The notes beneath the pieces are model-generated. The model saw only the letters and a list, made by a program, of their open reading frames with translations. It searched no databases and had not been told where the DNA came from. This document shows, in pieces, positions 49,373-60,510 of a DNA stretch of 64,000 nt. Position 1 is the first letter of the stretch; each line of letters starts with the position of its first letter. The stretch is from Henningerozyma blattae CBS 6284 (taxonomy: Eukaryota; Ascomycota; Saccharomycetes; Saccharomycetales; Saccharomycetaceae). The stretch lies in NCBI RefSeq assembly GCF_000315915.1, contig NC_020186.1, positions 434,001 to 498,000 of the forward strand, given 5' to 3'. The position numbers were made by a program, and so were the translations under genes.

Positions 49373-51166
49373 TCATATGCTGTCACTTTGTCGTCCTATA
49401 ATCGTTAAACCATCTCTTATAAGTGCATCACCTGTCACCAAATTATCCCCAAATACTTCTAATAAGGAAATATTTAAGTTTTGCTTCCCAATCAGCTCCA
49501 CAACATCATTATTCACTGAACGAACAAATGACATGTTTAGATGCCTTAATTCTGGCAAGAACATATGAGTGAAACTTTCTTGTGTCAATTGTTTTAAACT
49601 GTTTAAATTTAGATCCAAAATAGAATCCTTAGCTTCACTTAAAAATAATTCTACAATAGAAGCATTTCCCAAATTAATACATTTTTGCAGGCTTAAAGCT
49701 TTTAACTTTGGGAAAGAAGTAGTAGAAAAAAGATAAACCATGGAATCATCAGTAATTTGGTCCAATTCTTCTATCGAAAGCTCTTCTAAGATGTGGTTAT
49801 CTGCTAAGAATGCACTAAATCCATTAATTATAGAAACATCTGTTATTGCTGTACATCCATTTAAATTTAAGCTTTTTAAGCTTTTACCAATTTGACTTAA
49901 TATGTTAATCACTGTTTCATCATTAACATCATCCTCGTTATAGGGATATTGAAGCGAAATTGTATGAAATTCTTGGTTTGTCAAGTATTGTGGTATTAAT
50001 GAATAATTGAAAAGTGAATCCATTCTAGAAAAGCCCAAGGAAATTAATTCAGGCCCACAATTTTCTAGTAAAGATGACAAGTTCTTATCTGTAAATCTAT
50101 GAGTATTGGATATGTGAAATTCCTTCAAACGACCTTTCATTCCTTCAAAAAACTTGGACCATGTAGGTTCATTGATAAGAAATGGACCATCCAAGAATAG
50201 TGATTCTAAATTCGGCAATTTTTCCATTATAAACAGAAGAGCTTCATTATTTAATTGTCCACACATATTTAATGTTAAACTCTTTAAATAAGGAGAAAAT
50301 ATGGCTAATGTTTTGTAGCCATCGTAAGATATTTTGGAACAGTCATGAAATTCTAATGCTGTTAAATTTGTCTTCAAAAATAATTGAAGTGTGGTGTCAT
50401 TTAAGGCTCGGTTTTTAGAAAGAGCTTTTGCTAAATTATTTAGATTATCGACTGATATACCCCCAAAAACCTGTCGTAAATGGGAATATGTATCAGGTGA
50501 ATCTTTATTATATGATGAATCTGTATTGGTAGAATTTCCTATTACAGTTGGTATGTTTTCAGTAATATTCTTCTTTTCAAGTTTCAATATGTTTTCACTA
50601 ATGTTTGATATACAAATAGATTGTAAAGTCGGTATTATAAAGGTTTTCCGATCTAACAAATTTGCAGCTTTCTTTCTTCTTTTTTTTCTTGCTTGCAGGA
50701 CCTGTTTTTTCCTTTTAGTATTCTTTTCTTCTTCTTCCTTCTCAACTTCTTTGGTTAAATTAGAAGTGGTGGTTGTACTAAGGCTAATAGAATCATATTC
50801 TTCTTCGTCACTATCATTTTGAGCACTTCTTAATCTACGTGAAAATCTGGATAAATCTGCCTTATCTTGATCGGATTCTGTTGCTGATGAATCGCTTGAC
50901 TCTTGAATCTCAGCTTCTATCCCATCTCCAGCTTCCTTTTTAACAACAATAACCTTATTTTTCGGGGCACTTCCATTATTACTGCTTTGTTGTTCAATAT
51001 TAGACTCTTCCTCTTCCTTCTCTTTCTTTTTCTTCTGATGCTCTAGCCAGTTGTTCCTAATAGTTTCTGCATTAATACCTTCCTGTTTTAAAAATTGAGT
51101 TAAGGCAGAGTTTGGACCTTTAACATCATTTTCATTTGTTCTATTTCTTCGTCCCGGTCTATACAT
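49373..51166 (-). CDS. RAD7: RAD7, nucleotide excision repair (global genome) LRR protein
   Basis: 597 residues, against 565 in S. cerevisiae. It opens MYRPGRRNRTNEN and soon has VKGPNSALTQFLKQEGI, a strong Rad7 signature. Residues about 30-150 are highly charged (Lys/Glu-rich), followed by leucine-rich repeats of about 25-28 residues from about residue 250 to the end. With Rad16 and Abf1, Rad7 finds UV damage in non-transcribed DNA, and with Elc1 it forms part of a ubiquitin ligase. It is convergent with PRP39, with a gap of only 260 bp. OSM1 and ISY1 follow upstream on the same strand, as in YJR050-052. Confidence 0.95.
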   Translation of the reverse strand: MYRPGRRNRTNENDVKGPNSALTQFLKQEGINAETIRNNWLEHQKKKKEKEEEESNIEQQSSNNGSAPKNKVIVVKKEAGDGIEAEIQESSDSSATESDQDKADLSRFSRRLRSAQNDSDEEEYDSISLSTTTTSNLTKEVEKEEEEKNTKRKKQVLQARKKRRKKAANLLDRKTFIIPTLQSICISNISENILKLEKKNITENIPTVIGNSTNTDSSYNKDSPDTYSHLRQVFGGISVDNLNNLAKALSKNRALNDTTLQLFLKTNLTALEFHDCSKISYDGYKTLAIFSPYLKSLTLNMCGQLNNEALLFIMEKLPNLESLFLDGPFLINEPTWSKFFEGMKGRLKEFHISNTHRFTDKNLSSLLENCGPELISLGFSRMDSLFNYSLIPQYLTNQEFHTISLQYPYNEDDVNDETVINILSQIGKSLKSLNLNGCTAITDVSIINGFSAFLADNHILEELSIEELDQITDDSMVYLFSTTSFPKLKALSLQKCINLGNASIVELFLSEAKDSILDLNLNSLKQLTQESFTHMFLPELRHLNMSFVRSVNNDVVELIGKQNLNISLLEVFGDNLVTGDALIRDGLTIIGRQSDSI

Positions 51167-51512
51167 TCAGTAATTAAGATACTTTCACACTAAAATTTTT
51201 TGAATTAAGAACCTAAATGTTCATAATTTTTTATTTTTAGAGGAGTTTTTTTTTTCAATTACTTAAGTTGAAGGTTTAACAAATTAAAGATTTCGGAACT
51301 CATCATTTTTAAAAACAGTAGCCAATTAATAACCAATAACAATTAAAATAAAAAATATATTTTGGTATTAAAGCGGAAAGAAAGTAAATTTTCTGAAGAA
51401 CTTTGCGTTCTGAAGTCAAGCATTTATGCTAAGACACATAGACTTTAATAATTACTAAATAATGCAAAAAAGAGTAAATAAACTATAATATAATATACCG
51501 TACAAAATAATA
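51167..51512. other. RAD7-OSM1 intergenic region
   Basis: 346 bp in tandem (minus strand), AT-rich. It should contain the RAD7 promoter and OSM1 3' end; no damage-response element is identified. Confidence 0.4.
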
Positions 51513-53054
51513 TTAGAAATTCTTCAAAATATTCTTTGCTGCAGTTCTACCGAATACTACACACTCTAACAGGCTAGATCCACCTAATCTGTTATGCCCA
51601 TGGACGCCACCAGTTACTTCACCTGCACCATATAACCCTTTTGCTAATGGTTCATTGTTTTTACCCAAAATTTCAGAGTTCGTATTAAACTTAACACCGC
51701 CCATAGTAAAATGAACTACTGGTGTTATTTCACCAATATAAAGTTCCGATGACGAGTTAATATCTGGGCCAAAATTATTTAAGAACACTTTACGGCCTAA
51801 TGATTTTTCAGGCAAAATGTGATATTCTTTTAATTCTTGTATTAACTCAGCTTCTGATATTGGAATATTATAATCTTCAATAAATGTTTTAATTGTATGT
51901 AACTGTATTAATCCCTTGGACTCATAGAACTTCATGTTATTTATGTATTCTTGATATAGATCTTTACTCATGACGAGAAATGCTTTGCCATCCTTTGGGC
52001 AATATGTCTGGATAGCGTTTGTTACTACATCTCTTGTTTCTAATTCATTAACAAATCTTTTACCATCTTTTGGATTCAATAAGATTCCACCTAGACCTCT
52101 TAAAGCTTCTGCAGCCAAAAATTTCCAATTATTAGATCTATCATTAGGATCAATGAACCCAGTTGGATGGACTTGGATTTGATCCATATCAATGAGCTCT
52201 GCTCCTAGCCTTTCTAAAAGTCTTTGACCATCTCCAGTAGTTTGTTCCCCATTAGTAGTTGGTAAATGCTTCAATTGTGGAGCATATTTATCTAGCATTT
52301 CTTTAGAGAAGCCAAACCCACCAGTGGCAAAGAGTACGTTTGAGGTTTTAATTGACTTTTCAACAGAAGGCTTCGATTTGTCATTGTTATCCAAATAAAT
52401 CACCTCAGCTACTTCATCTTTTGAATTGATATTTAAATCAATCACATTACTATTGAATGAAAATATCAGAGTTCCTGGATGATCGTTTGCAAACGCTTTT
52501 AGTTTATCGTTTAAAGTTTTAATAAGTTCTACACCAGGAGGTAACTTAGTATCCGATCTATGCGTTCTTGGGAAAGAATGGCCACCTAACTGACTTAAAC
52601 GATCCATTTTAAGACCCAACTTTTCTTGTATCCATGGAATGACACTAGGAGAATCGAAAACCAATTTTTCCATCAATTTTTTATCACCTAAATTGCTTGC
52701 TGATTTAGTAGTATCTTCTAAGAAAGCTTCAATTGAATCTTCAATATTGAAATGCTTTTGTATGGATGAAAAAAGACCATTTATACCACTTGAAGCCTTC
52801 ATTGAATTCCCACCAACAAAAGCTTGCTTCTCCAATAGTATAACTTTAACTTCTGGATTTGTACTTAATATTTCATAAGCTGCTGAAAGACCGGCTAACC
52901 CAGTACCAATAATCACTACTGGCTCAGTTTTTAAAGAATTGTTAGATTTATTAATATTAAAGATTGATTTTAAATTATCATTTGATAAAATTGAATAAGC
53001 AACAAATATTGTCACAAGTAGCGACAGAATAGTTTTTTTCTTTAAATTAATCAT
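51513..53054 (-). CDS. OSM1: OSM1/FRD1, soluble fumarate reductase
   Basis: 513 residues, against 501 for Osm1. An N-terminal hydrophobic helix (about residues 8-23) forms a signal or anchor. The FAD-binding Rossmann motif GTGLAGLS follows at residues 50-57. Other family stretches are LLEKQAFVGGNSMKASSG, GGFGFSKEML, AEALRGLGG and the C-terminal GVHGHNRLGGSSLLECVVFG. The enzyme reduces fumarate to succinate with FADH2, supporting FAD recycling and Ero1-linked oxidative folding without oxygen. A signal-like N-terminus supports the Osm1 (ER and mitochondria) label over cytosolic Frd1. The neighbours RAD7 and ISY1 match YJR051W; FRD1 (YEL047C) is in the sister block. Confidence 0.9.
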   Translation of the reverse strand: MINLKKKTILSLLVTIFVAYSILSNDNLKSIFNINKSNNSLKTEPVVIIGTGLAGLSAAYEILSTNPEVKVILLEKQAFVGGNSMKASSGINGLFSSIQKHFNIEDSIEAFLEDTTKSASNLGDKKLMEKLVFDSPSVIPWIQEKLGLKMDRLSQLGGHSFPRTHRSDTKLPPGVELIKTLNDKLKAFANDHPGTLIFSFNSNVIDLNINSKDEVAEVIYLDNNDKSKPSVEKSIKTSNVLFATGGFGFSKEMLDKYAPQLKHLPTTNGEQTTGDGQRLLERLGAELIDMDQIQVHPTGFIDPNDRSNNWKFLAAEALRGLGGILLNPKDGKRFVNELETRDVVTNAIQTYCPKDGKAFLVMSKDLYQEYINNMKFYESKGLIQLHTIKTFIEDYNIPISEAELIQELKEYHILPEKSLGRKVFLNNFGPDINSSSELYIGEITPVVHFTMGGVKFNTNSEILGKNNEPLAKGLYGAGEVTGGVHGHNRLGGSSLLECVVFGRTAAKNILKNF

Positions 53055-53344
53055 GCTACTTTTATGTGGATGATTTGTGTGTATTATGAAAATATAAAGT
53101 TCAAAATTTTGGAAAATAACCTATCATTCTTTTTACTTTCTTATTCATCCTTATTATAAAGTTTCATATAATGAGTATTTTGCCTTTGACGATGAAATCC
53201 CGAAGGCCGATGATAATGGTAGAAAAAAGAAAAGGAAAAGATATTGATGATTTAGTTTGTAAAATAATTTTCGATATAATAGAGATGACCAGGAAAATTA
53301 TTAATGATTTCGCATCTTAATATATATCATAATTGATAAATTAA

Positions 53345-54125
53345 TTATAAGTCCAAAGATTCCAGCAATTTTTTCTTCCTTTTTTCCACTAACCAACTAC
53401 CAATGTTTTCCAAAGTAGGAATATTATTTAAAAGTAATTGTGAATTTGAATTCGATTGTGAATCTGAATATGGTAATAAAAAGGAATCACTATTGATATC
53501 ATCCTGATAATTTTCTTTTAAACTCACAGTGGTAAATTTTTGAAAGTCATATAATTGCTCTCTGTCAAATAGATCAGAGTTATCAAGATTGTTACCAAAA
53601 TATAACGACTTTGAAACATGGTGATTGAATTGATCATTTAATTTTTTTTATCCACTAGTAAAAATTTATCTAATTCATTAATATTATTTTGTTTAGATTG
53701 CTCAATTAATTTTTTAATTTCCGGTAATTCGAGAGCTCTTCCAAAATATCTTGTTCCCTTGATTACTTTCCCACCTAATAAAAATGGTGGAACCATATTT
53801 TTTTTTGATTTGATTTTTTTTTCAATAGATGATTTGTTATATGATAATTCCATTTATTTAATTCGATAATCAATTCATTTATTTCATCATTAATTTCTAA
53901 TAATTGAGTATCATTTAATGTTAAATCATACATTCTATCTATCTTTTGTTTAATTTCTCTTACTACTTGGTTTTTCCATTGGTTTGATTCTTCAATAGAA
54001 TTAATCTTGTTAACATTTTTAGGCCTTTTAAATCTAGAATAATCTTTATAACCAGTATTTTTTTCAGCTTGTTGTTCTTGGTATGTTGCCAAGATTGAAT
54101 TTGCCTTATCTATATTTCTACTCAT
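53345..54125 (-). CDS. ISY1: ISY1, spliceosome NTC component, with two apparent frameshifts
   Basis: The gene is read in three frames: 54125-53775, 53853-53638 and about 53660-53345. The first opens MSRNIDKANSILATYQEQQA and has GYKDYSRFKRPKNVNKINSI, clear Isy1 hallmarks. The second has GTRYFGRALELPEIKKL. The third ends ENIGSWLVEKRKKKLLESLDL, a typical family C-terminus. Each junction lies at an A run on the coding strand (two A9 runs at 53797-53805 and 53814-53822; A8 near 53,642-53,649), and adding one A at each restores a single 260-residue frame (S. cerevisiae 235). Since all parts stay conserved, under-called homopolymers are likelier than decay. Isy1 acts in the Prp19 complex at the first splicing step. 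It neighbours OSM1, as in YJR050W-YJR051W. Confidence 0.85.
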
Positions 54126-56074
<1,949 letters not shown>

Positions 56075-56377
56075 TTAACTTAAATTTATTTATTTACATA
56101 TTCATATATTTATTAATAGCAATTACGTATTTGTCCCGGGTAAATTTATCGGAATTTTACTTAGAGCCATCCCTAAATATGACGGAATTAAAAATTTCTA
56201 GGGAAAAAAGAAATAATAAAGGCGAGGATGGACTAGTAAAAGGACGATGAAATATTTTGATGATAAAAAGAACAAACAATAGAATTAAAGAGTGGTAAAA
56301 GAGAGATAATTACAATTACAATTACGATTACACTCCCAAAGTAACGTTTAGATATACCATACAAGTACAAGTGCAGG
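56075..56377. other. Interval between OYE and the first small membrane-protein gene
   Basis: 303 bp in tandem orientation, A-rich, with an imperfect TTACAATTACAATTACGATTACA stretch near 56,308-56,332 (about four 6-bp units). No gene is seen. Confidence 0.4.
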
Positions 56378-56689
56378 ATGGCTATAATGAATACAAGATA
56401 CACACGTCTTCTATTGATGGTGTTTTTAGCAGTCGGAGTGTTGTTTACTTTTAGACACTTGAAAGAATCGAACCGGTTGTTCGATATTTCTTCTATAATT
56501 GGACCTACAATGGATAAGCCTGATCTATCTAATATGATCCAAGCTGTTCCAATTGAAGGTAACGAACCCGGAGCTGGGATTGCAGTGGCAGCAGGAGTTC
56601 CAGCACCACAAGGTGCTGCACCTGCTGCCGCTCCTTTACCACCACAAGTAGCACAGGCTGAAGATCAACCTCAAAACCAGATTCCTTAA
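56378..56689 (+). CDS. Small predicted type II membrane protein A, 103 residues
   Basis: An intact frame from ATG. A basic start (NTRYTR) precedes one hydrophobic helix at about residues 10-26, and the remainder is polar. It ends in an Ala/Pro/Gln-rich segment (about 63-103), probably disordered. I do not recognise the family. Its start resembles that of the next gene (R-x-TRL before the helix, then V and R at like positions), and both have an EG..G.GIA motif after the helix, so they may be tandem paralogs. The N-terminal layout of short basic tail plus single helix is that of Golgi type II proteins, as in the GDA1-like gene downstream. Function unknown. Confidence 0.55.
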   Translation: MAIMNTRYTRLLLMVFLAVGVLFTFRHLKESNRLFDISSIIGPTMDKPDLSNMIQAVPIEGNEPGAGIAVAAGVPAPQGAAPAAAPLPPQVAQAEDQPQNQIP

Positions 56690-57180
56690 ACTTAACAACA
56701 CAGATTGAGACCCACTTCCACCTAGCTGACTTATTTTTTTTCTTTCTTTCCCCACCACAAAAGTTTGCACTCCTCTCCATTCACCTTCTCTATTTACCCT
56801 CTATATTCACATTCGATATTCAATTCTATATTCAATTCTATATTCAACCAATCTATACTTTCTATATACTCTCTTCCTTTCTATACTATTCTATAAATAC
56901 GTCAATCTTCTTTAACAAAGGCACTTCCCGAAGTAGAAGTTTTTTCCAATTCAATCTGGGAGCAGATTCAGCGAGAACTAGCCCAACAGGGAAAGTAGGC
57001 CGTAACTGGCAAAACGCGGAGATCCAGAAACGAGAATGTTTGTTGGTATATATAAAGCAAGCATTCCAGAATGCAGAAGGTATTATTATTAAATAGAAGG
57101 TACCTTAATAGAAGGAACCTTTAGAAGAGGAACGTTAGAAAAGGAATATAAACATTTGCAGTCCTATCAAGTACAAGACA
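56690..57180. other. Interval between the two small membrane-protein genes
   Basis: 491 bp. It has pyrimidine-rich DNA, a 12-bp tandem repeat (TATTCAATTCTA, about 2.8 copies at 56817-56849) and, near 57,090-57,145, a degenerate repeat of TAGAAGG(T/A)ACC type just ahead of the second gene. No other gene is seen. Confidence 0.5.
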
Positions 57181-57458
57181 ATGATCACAATTAACAGGAA
57201 AAACACCAGACTTTTCTTTATTGCCATTATTTCATTTGTTGCAGTTTTGGCTATATTGAGAAGTATGGCTAATGCTGAAGTTAGTATGAAAGAAAAACAG
57301 AGGCTAATTTGTTACAAGACCCTGCCAATATTAGACCCGAGGATACCAATATCGAAGGTGTTGGCATTGCTAATTCTATTGCCAATGAAAATGATAATAT
57401 CGAGGTTGCCCCAGAAACAGAAATTAATGCTGGTATCAATATCGAAGAAAGTTTGTAA
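57181..57458 (+). CDS. Small predicted type II membrane protein B, with one frameshift
   Basis: The ATG frame begins with a basic stretch and one hydrophobic helix at about residues 10-29. After codon 39 the protein-like sequence continues in another frame to TAA at 57456-57458 (acidic, EANLLQDPANIRPEDTNIEG and onward, ending INIEESL). One extra A in the A5 run at 57293-57297 would join both into 92 residues. The out-of-frame tail of the uncorrected frame (to 57462) looks random. The restored tail contains IEGVGIA, like EGNEPGAGIA in the gene before it, which supports a shared origin. Family not recognised; a sequencing error or a recent inactivation are both possible. Confidence 0.5.
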
Positions 57459-57782
57459 TTAAACAACTACCCTATACGATCTATATACTCTATATACTCT
57501 AATACAATCTATAACGTGCTCTACCCTTCTCGTACCGCCCATGCCCTTCATGTGCCTAAGACTATCTTCGACCCACGCATCTCCATCCTTGCATCTCACT
57601 CGCTGCACCCTGACACCACCTATATACACCCGTCCACCACCTCTACGTCACCCTGACACCATTTGGGCCAGCCAGTTTTTTTCCTAGCGCCGTTTTTGCC
57701 GTGGCCGGCTAGTCCGGAACTTCAGAAAAAATAAAATCAAAGAATTCCCCTGCTATTAATGCCATGCTATTCTAGTAATATG

Positions 57783-57822
57783 ATATCTTATAATATCTTA
57801 TAGTATCTTATAATATCCTATA
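57783..57822 (+). repeat. 10-bp tandem repeat, four copies
   Basis: Unit ATATCTTATA; the copies differ at one position each at most. Non-coding. Confidence 0.85.
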
Positions 57823-58436
57823 ATATACGGCAATATGATATGATATATGATTTTATTCTGTTTTATTTTATTTGGTTATTTTTCTATATTCAAAGATATT
57901 TAGGAACCGATATCTACCCTTCACTATACTTTTTCCGGGAAAACTTCTACGTGTCAGGAACCATTGTCTACAGAATATTGGACTATGTAGGATCGACTTT
58001 ACAGACACATACCTTTCTAAATTAGTCCACGGAGTGTGTCACACGGAGTAAGGTAATAAAACAAAACTCTGTCTTAATTACTACTAATTTTGTCTGTGTG
58101 TGGTTGGTTATGTTACTTTTCGTGTTGTTCGTGCCATACTAATCTTAATCTAAAGCTAAATCTAAATTTAAATCTAAATCTTACGTACACGCAATTTAAG
58201 TAAACAGATAGATCTAGCTATATCTATATCTGCTTCAACCCCTCAGTATACATGTGTGTGTGTATATATAGTGCTAAAGAAAAACATGTAGGAAGGAAAA
58301 CCTAATTTAATCTTGCACGTTGTTCTTGACTATTTGCACGTTGAAGATACGTACCTTGAACCTATTTACGTCGTTTTGCTTTTAGATATATAAATCTCTA
58401 TAGTAAATTATGCTTATAAGCATATCCATGACATAG

Positions 58437-58474
58437 CACAACGACGCAACACAACGACGCAACACAACGACGCA
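58437..58474 (+). repeat. 13-bp tandem repeat, nearly three copies, in the GDA1-like 5' leader
   Basis: Unit CACAACGACGCAA, with no mismatches; the third copy lacks the last base. It ends 20 bp before the start codon, so it is probably in the 5' UTR. Confidence 0.95.
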
Positions 58475-58494
58475 GAAAGGACACTATCAAAATA

Positions 58495-60051
58495 ATGCTA
58501 CATCTTAAAACACTAAGGTTATCTCTAGGAGCCGTGGTATTGCTATCCACGTTCTATCTGTTGTTTGTATATTCTAATGGTAATGCCATACTCGAAACGA
58601 CGGCAAAGCCAAGGACAAAATCAAATGCAACGACGTTTAAACAAAACTCATCAAAAGATTTATACAGTTTACATATTACTTCTAGTGAAAAATTGAAAAA
58701 TGTTAATGATATGGAAAATTTCAATATTCAAAGAACTGAACACTCGAGAGATCTCATTGATCGAGATTCTCTCTTGTATTCCGCAAAACAACAATCTCAA
58801 CAGTGGATCATTATCGTGACTCAAGAGATTGGGGAAAGTGTTTCCCATATTTATAAATATGATACAGCTTCACAACCAGCCAAACTTGTGGAAAAATTCT
58901 CTTCAAGGCTAGATTTGGAACTAGTAGATTTGTCATCCAATTTGAGACGTTCCAATGCCGGGTTGATAAGACATATGGAATATTTGTTACAAGAGATTCC
59001 CGTCGAGTATAGAGACTTGACCCCCATTGTGATAAAGACGAATCCTATTTTGAGGGATAATGGTGAGAGTTTAGAAGATTGTGCCACCGTGATGGAATCA
59101 ATTAGAGATTTCATGGAACAGTTCCCCACATTTATCCCCATCAAAGGTGACGGGATTTCGATTATAGACGATTTAGAAAAGGTTAGTTATAAATGGTTAG
59201 GTTTGTCATTTTTGCAAAGACACAGAGCAGGGAACAATATAATCATAGACTCTACAGATGATTCTATATCTATGGCTTTCCCCATGGAAAAAGATACCCA
59301 TCAATTAGATAAGAGGAACTTTTTCAACTATGAAGACTTGAAATTATTTAGAATGGCAAATGATAAGTTTGCTCTTACTCAGATTAGAAATTTAATTAAT
59401 TCCAAATTATTACAAGATGCTATTCAATCAAATACTATTGATGCTACTCGGAATAATTCTCCACAAGATTTAGAAACCCCTTGCCTTCCACCAAATGCAA
59501 TCTTACCAAACAATTTAGTACAATTACCCAATGGTAAAAAATATTCGATAAATTTCATTGGTTCCAAAGATAACAATAACGGTGAAGACTGTAAGTTTCT
59601 CATCCAAGATCTCTTATTCTCTTCCAACTCTAAACCTTTCTTACCACAAGATATTGCTCAATCCAAGATCATCCCTTCAAAATTATCTCACCAGAGCGGG
59701 GATATATACCTGCTATCTAACTTCTATAAAATTTTCCAACCATTATTAAACTTCTCCAATCAGCCATTAAATGGATTCACATTAGAAGATGTAATGGAAT
59801 TGACTAAAAAAGTTTGCAACAATGAATTTATGTTAAGTCATTCTACAGATATCAAGGATGAATTCTACGAAAAATTAATCAACGATTCCAATTGGTGCCT
59901 AGATCTTTCATACCATACTTCTCTATTGAACAAAGGTTATGGGATCCCATTGGATCAAAAATTAAATGTTATTGATACCATACATGACCACCAAATCGAT
60001 TGGGCTTTGGGTGTATCCTTACCATTATTAAACCCAACTAATTGGATTTGA
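58495..60051 (+). CDS. GDA1-like Golgi apyrase paralog, predicted catalytically dead
   Basis: 518 residues, the same length as S. cerevisiae Gda1 (guanosine diphosphatase). Type II layout with a helix at about 8-26. The GDA1/CD39 fold is supported by VSHIYKYDT (117-124), GDGISII (218-224), CLPPNA with YSINFIGS (330-357), CKFLIQDLL, and WCLDLSYHTSLLNKGYGIPL (467-486) with GVSLPLLNPTNW near the end. The apyrase motifs are lost: DAGSTGSR is TQEIGESV (109-116), KATAGLR is KTNPILR (181-187), the EG...W motif is EKVSYKW (228-234) and DLGGGST is DSTDDSI (252-258). The frame is intact. The next gene is NAD kinase, as GDA1-YEF1 (YEL042W-YEL041W). I infer a duplicate whose active sister lies elsewhere, kept for a non-catalytic role. 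Confidence 0.88.
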   Translation: MLHLKTLRLSLGAVVLLSTFYLLFVYSNGNAILETTAKPRTKSNATTFKQNSSKDLYSLHITSSEKLKNVNDMENFNIQRTEHSRDLIDRDSLLYSAKQQSQQWIIIVTQEIGESVSHIYKYDTASQPAKLVEKFSSRLDLELVDLSSNLRRSNAGLIRHMEYLLQEIPVEYRDLTPIVIKTNPILRDNGESLEDCATVMESIRDFMEQFPTFIPIKGDGISIIDDLEKVSYKWLGLSFLQRHRAGNNIIIDSTDDSISMAFPMEKDTHQLDKRNFFNYEDLKLFRMANDKFALTQIRNLINSKLLQDAIQSNTIDATRNNSPQDLETPCLPPNAILPNNLVQLPNGKKYSINFIGSKDNNNGEDCKFLIQDLLFSSNSKPFLPQDIAQSKIIPSKLSHQSGDIYLLSNFYKIFQPLLNFSNQPLNGFTLEDVMELTKKVCNNEFMLSHSTDIKDEFYEKLINDSNWCLDLSYHTSLLNKGYGIPLDQKLNVIDTIHDHQIDWALGVSLPLLNPTNWI

Positions 60052-60078
60052 TTTTCTACTCTTATTCTTTTCTTTTAC

Positions 60079-60117
<39 letters not shown>

Positions 60118-60510
60118 TTATCTTATTTTAACGAACTTGCATACCCCCTCTCCCTTTTATATATCTCAATATAATATTCATTGCTTTTAACATTCTATAC
60201 GAATTACCCTTATACTTTTATTTCTCTTAGTTTTCACCCTCTTCAGAAACTTCGCTATGCCAAGAAAAAGGCTGTGACTCAATTTCGGCCCGATATTAAA
60301 TTTGAATCCCTTTTATTAGAAGGGAAACTGCCTTGAGATTCCCACTTAATTGGTCATCAAGAATGTAACAACTATATCCTGACGCATTATCAATCGTAGG
60401 AACTTTAATTTTTTATTTTTTGGATTCTATTATTTTTTTTTTATATTGAATTTGACAACAAAGTCATATTCTATATTTTCTCCTTCATTTTTACCTATTA
60501 CAATACAATA
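60052..60510. other. Interval between GDA1-like and NAD kinase genes
   Basis: 459 bp in tandem. It contains an ATT trinucleotide run (listed separately) and poly-T. It should hold the GDA1-like terminator and kinase promoter. Confidence 0.45.
60081..60117 (+). repeat. ATT trinucleotide microsatellite
   Basis: About twelve perfect units, non-coding, just after the GDA1-like stop codon. Confidence 0.9.

Larger units (their letters stand above)
57459..58494. other. 1.04-kb interval upstream of the GDA1-like gene
   Basis: A GC-richer block at 57,510-57,720 includes CACCCTGACACCA twice (about 57,610 and 57,649). It is followed by a 10-bp tandem repeat (57783-57822), TAAATC-type 6-bp repeats near 58,150-58,185 and a 13-bp repeat just before the ATG. 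A 61-codon frame at 57840-58025 is not credible. Function of the repeats is unknown. Confidence 0.5.

Noticed and set aside
57840..58025. 61-codon aromatic-rich frame upstream of the GDA1-like gene
   Set aside because: No homology, AT-driven composition, and it lies in repeat-rich intergenic DNA.
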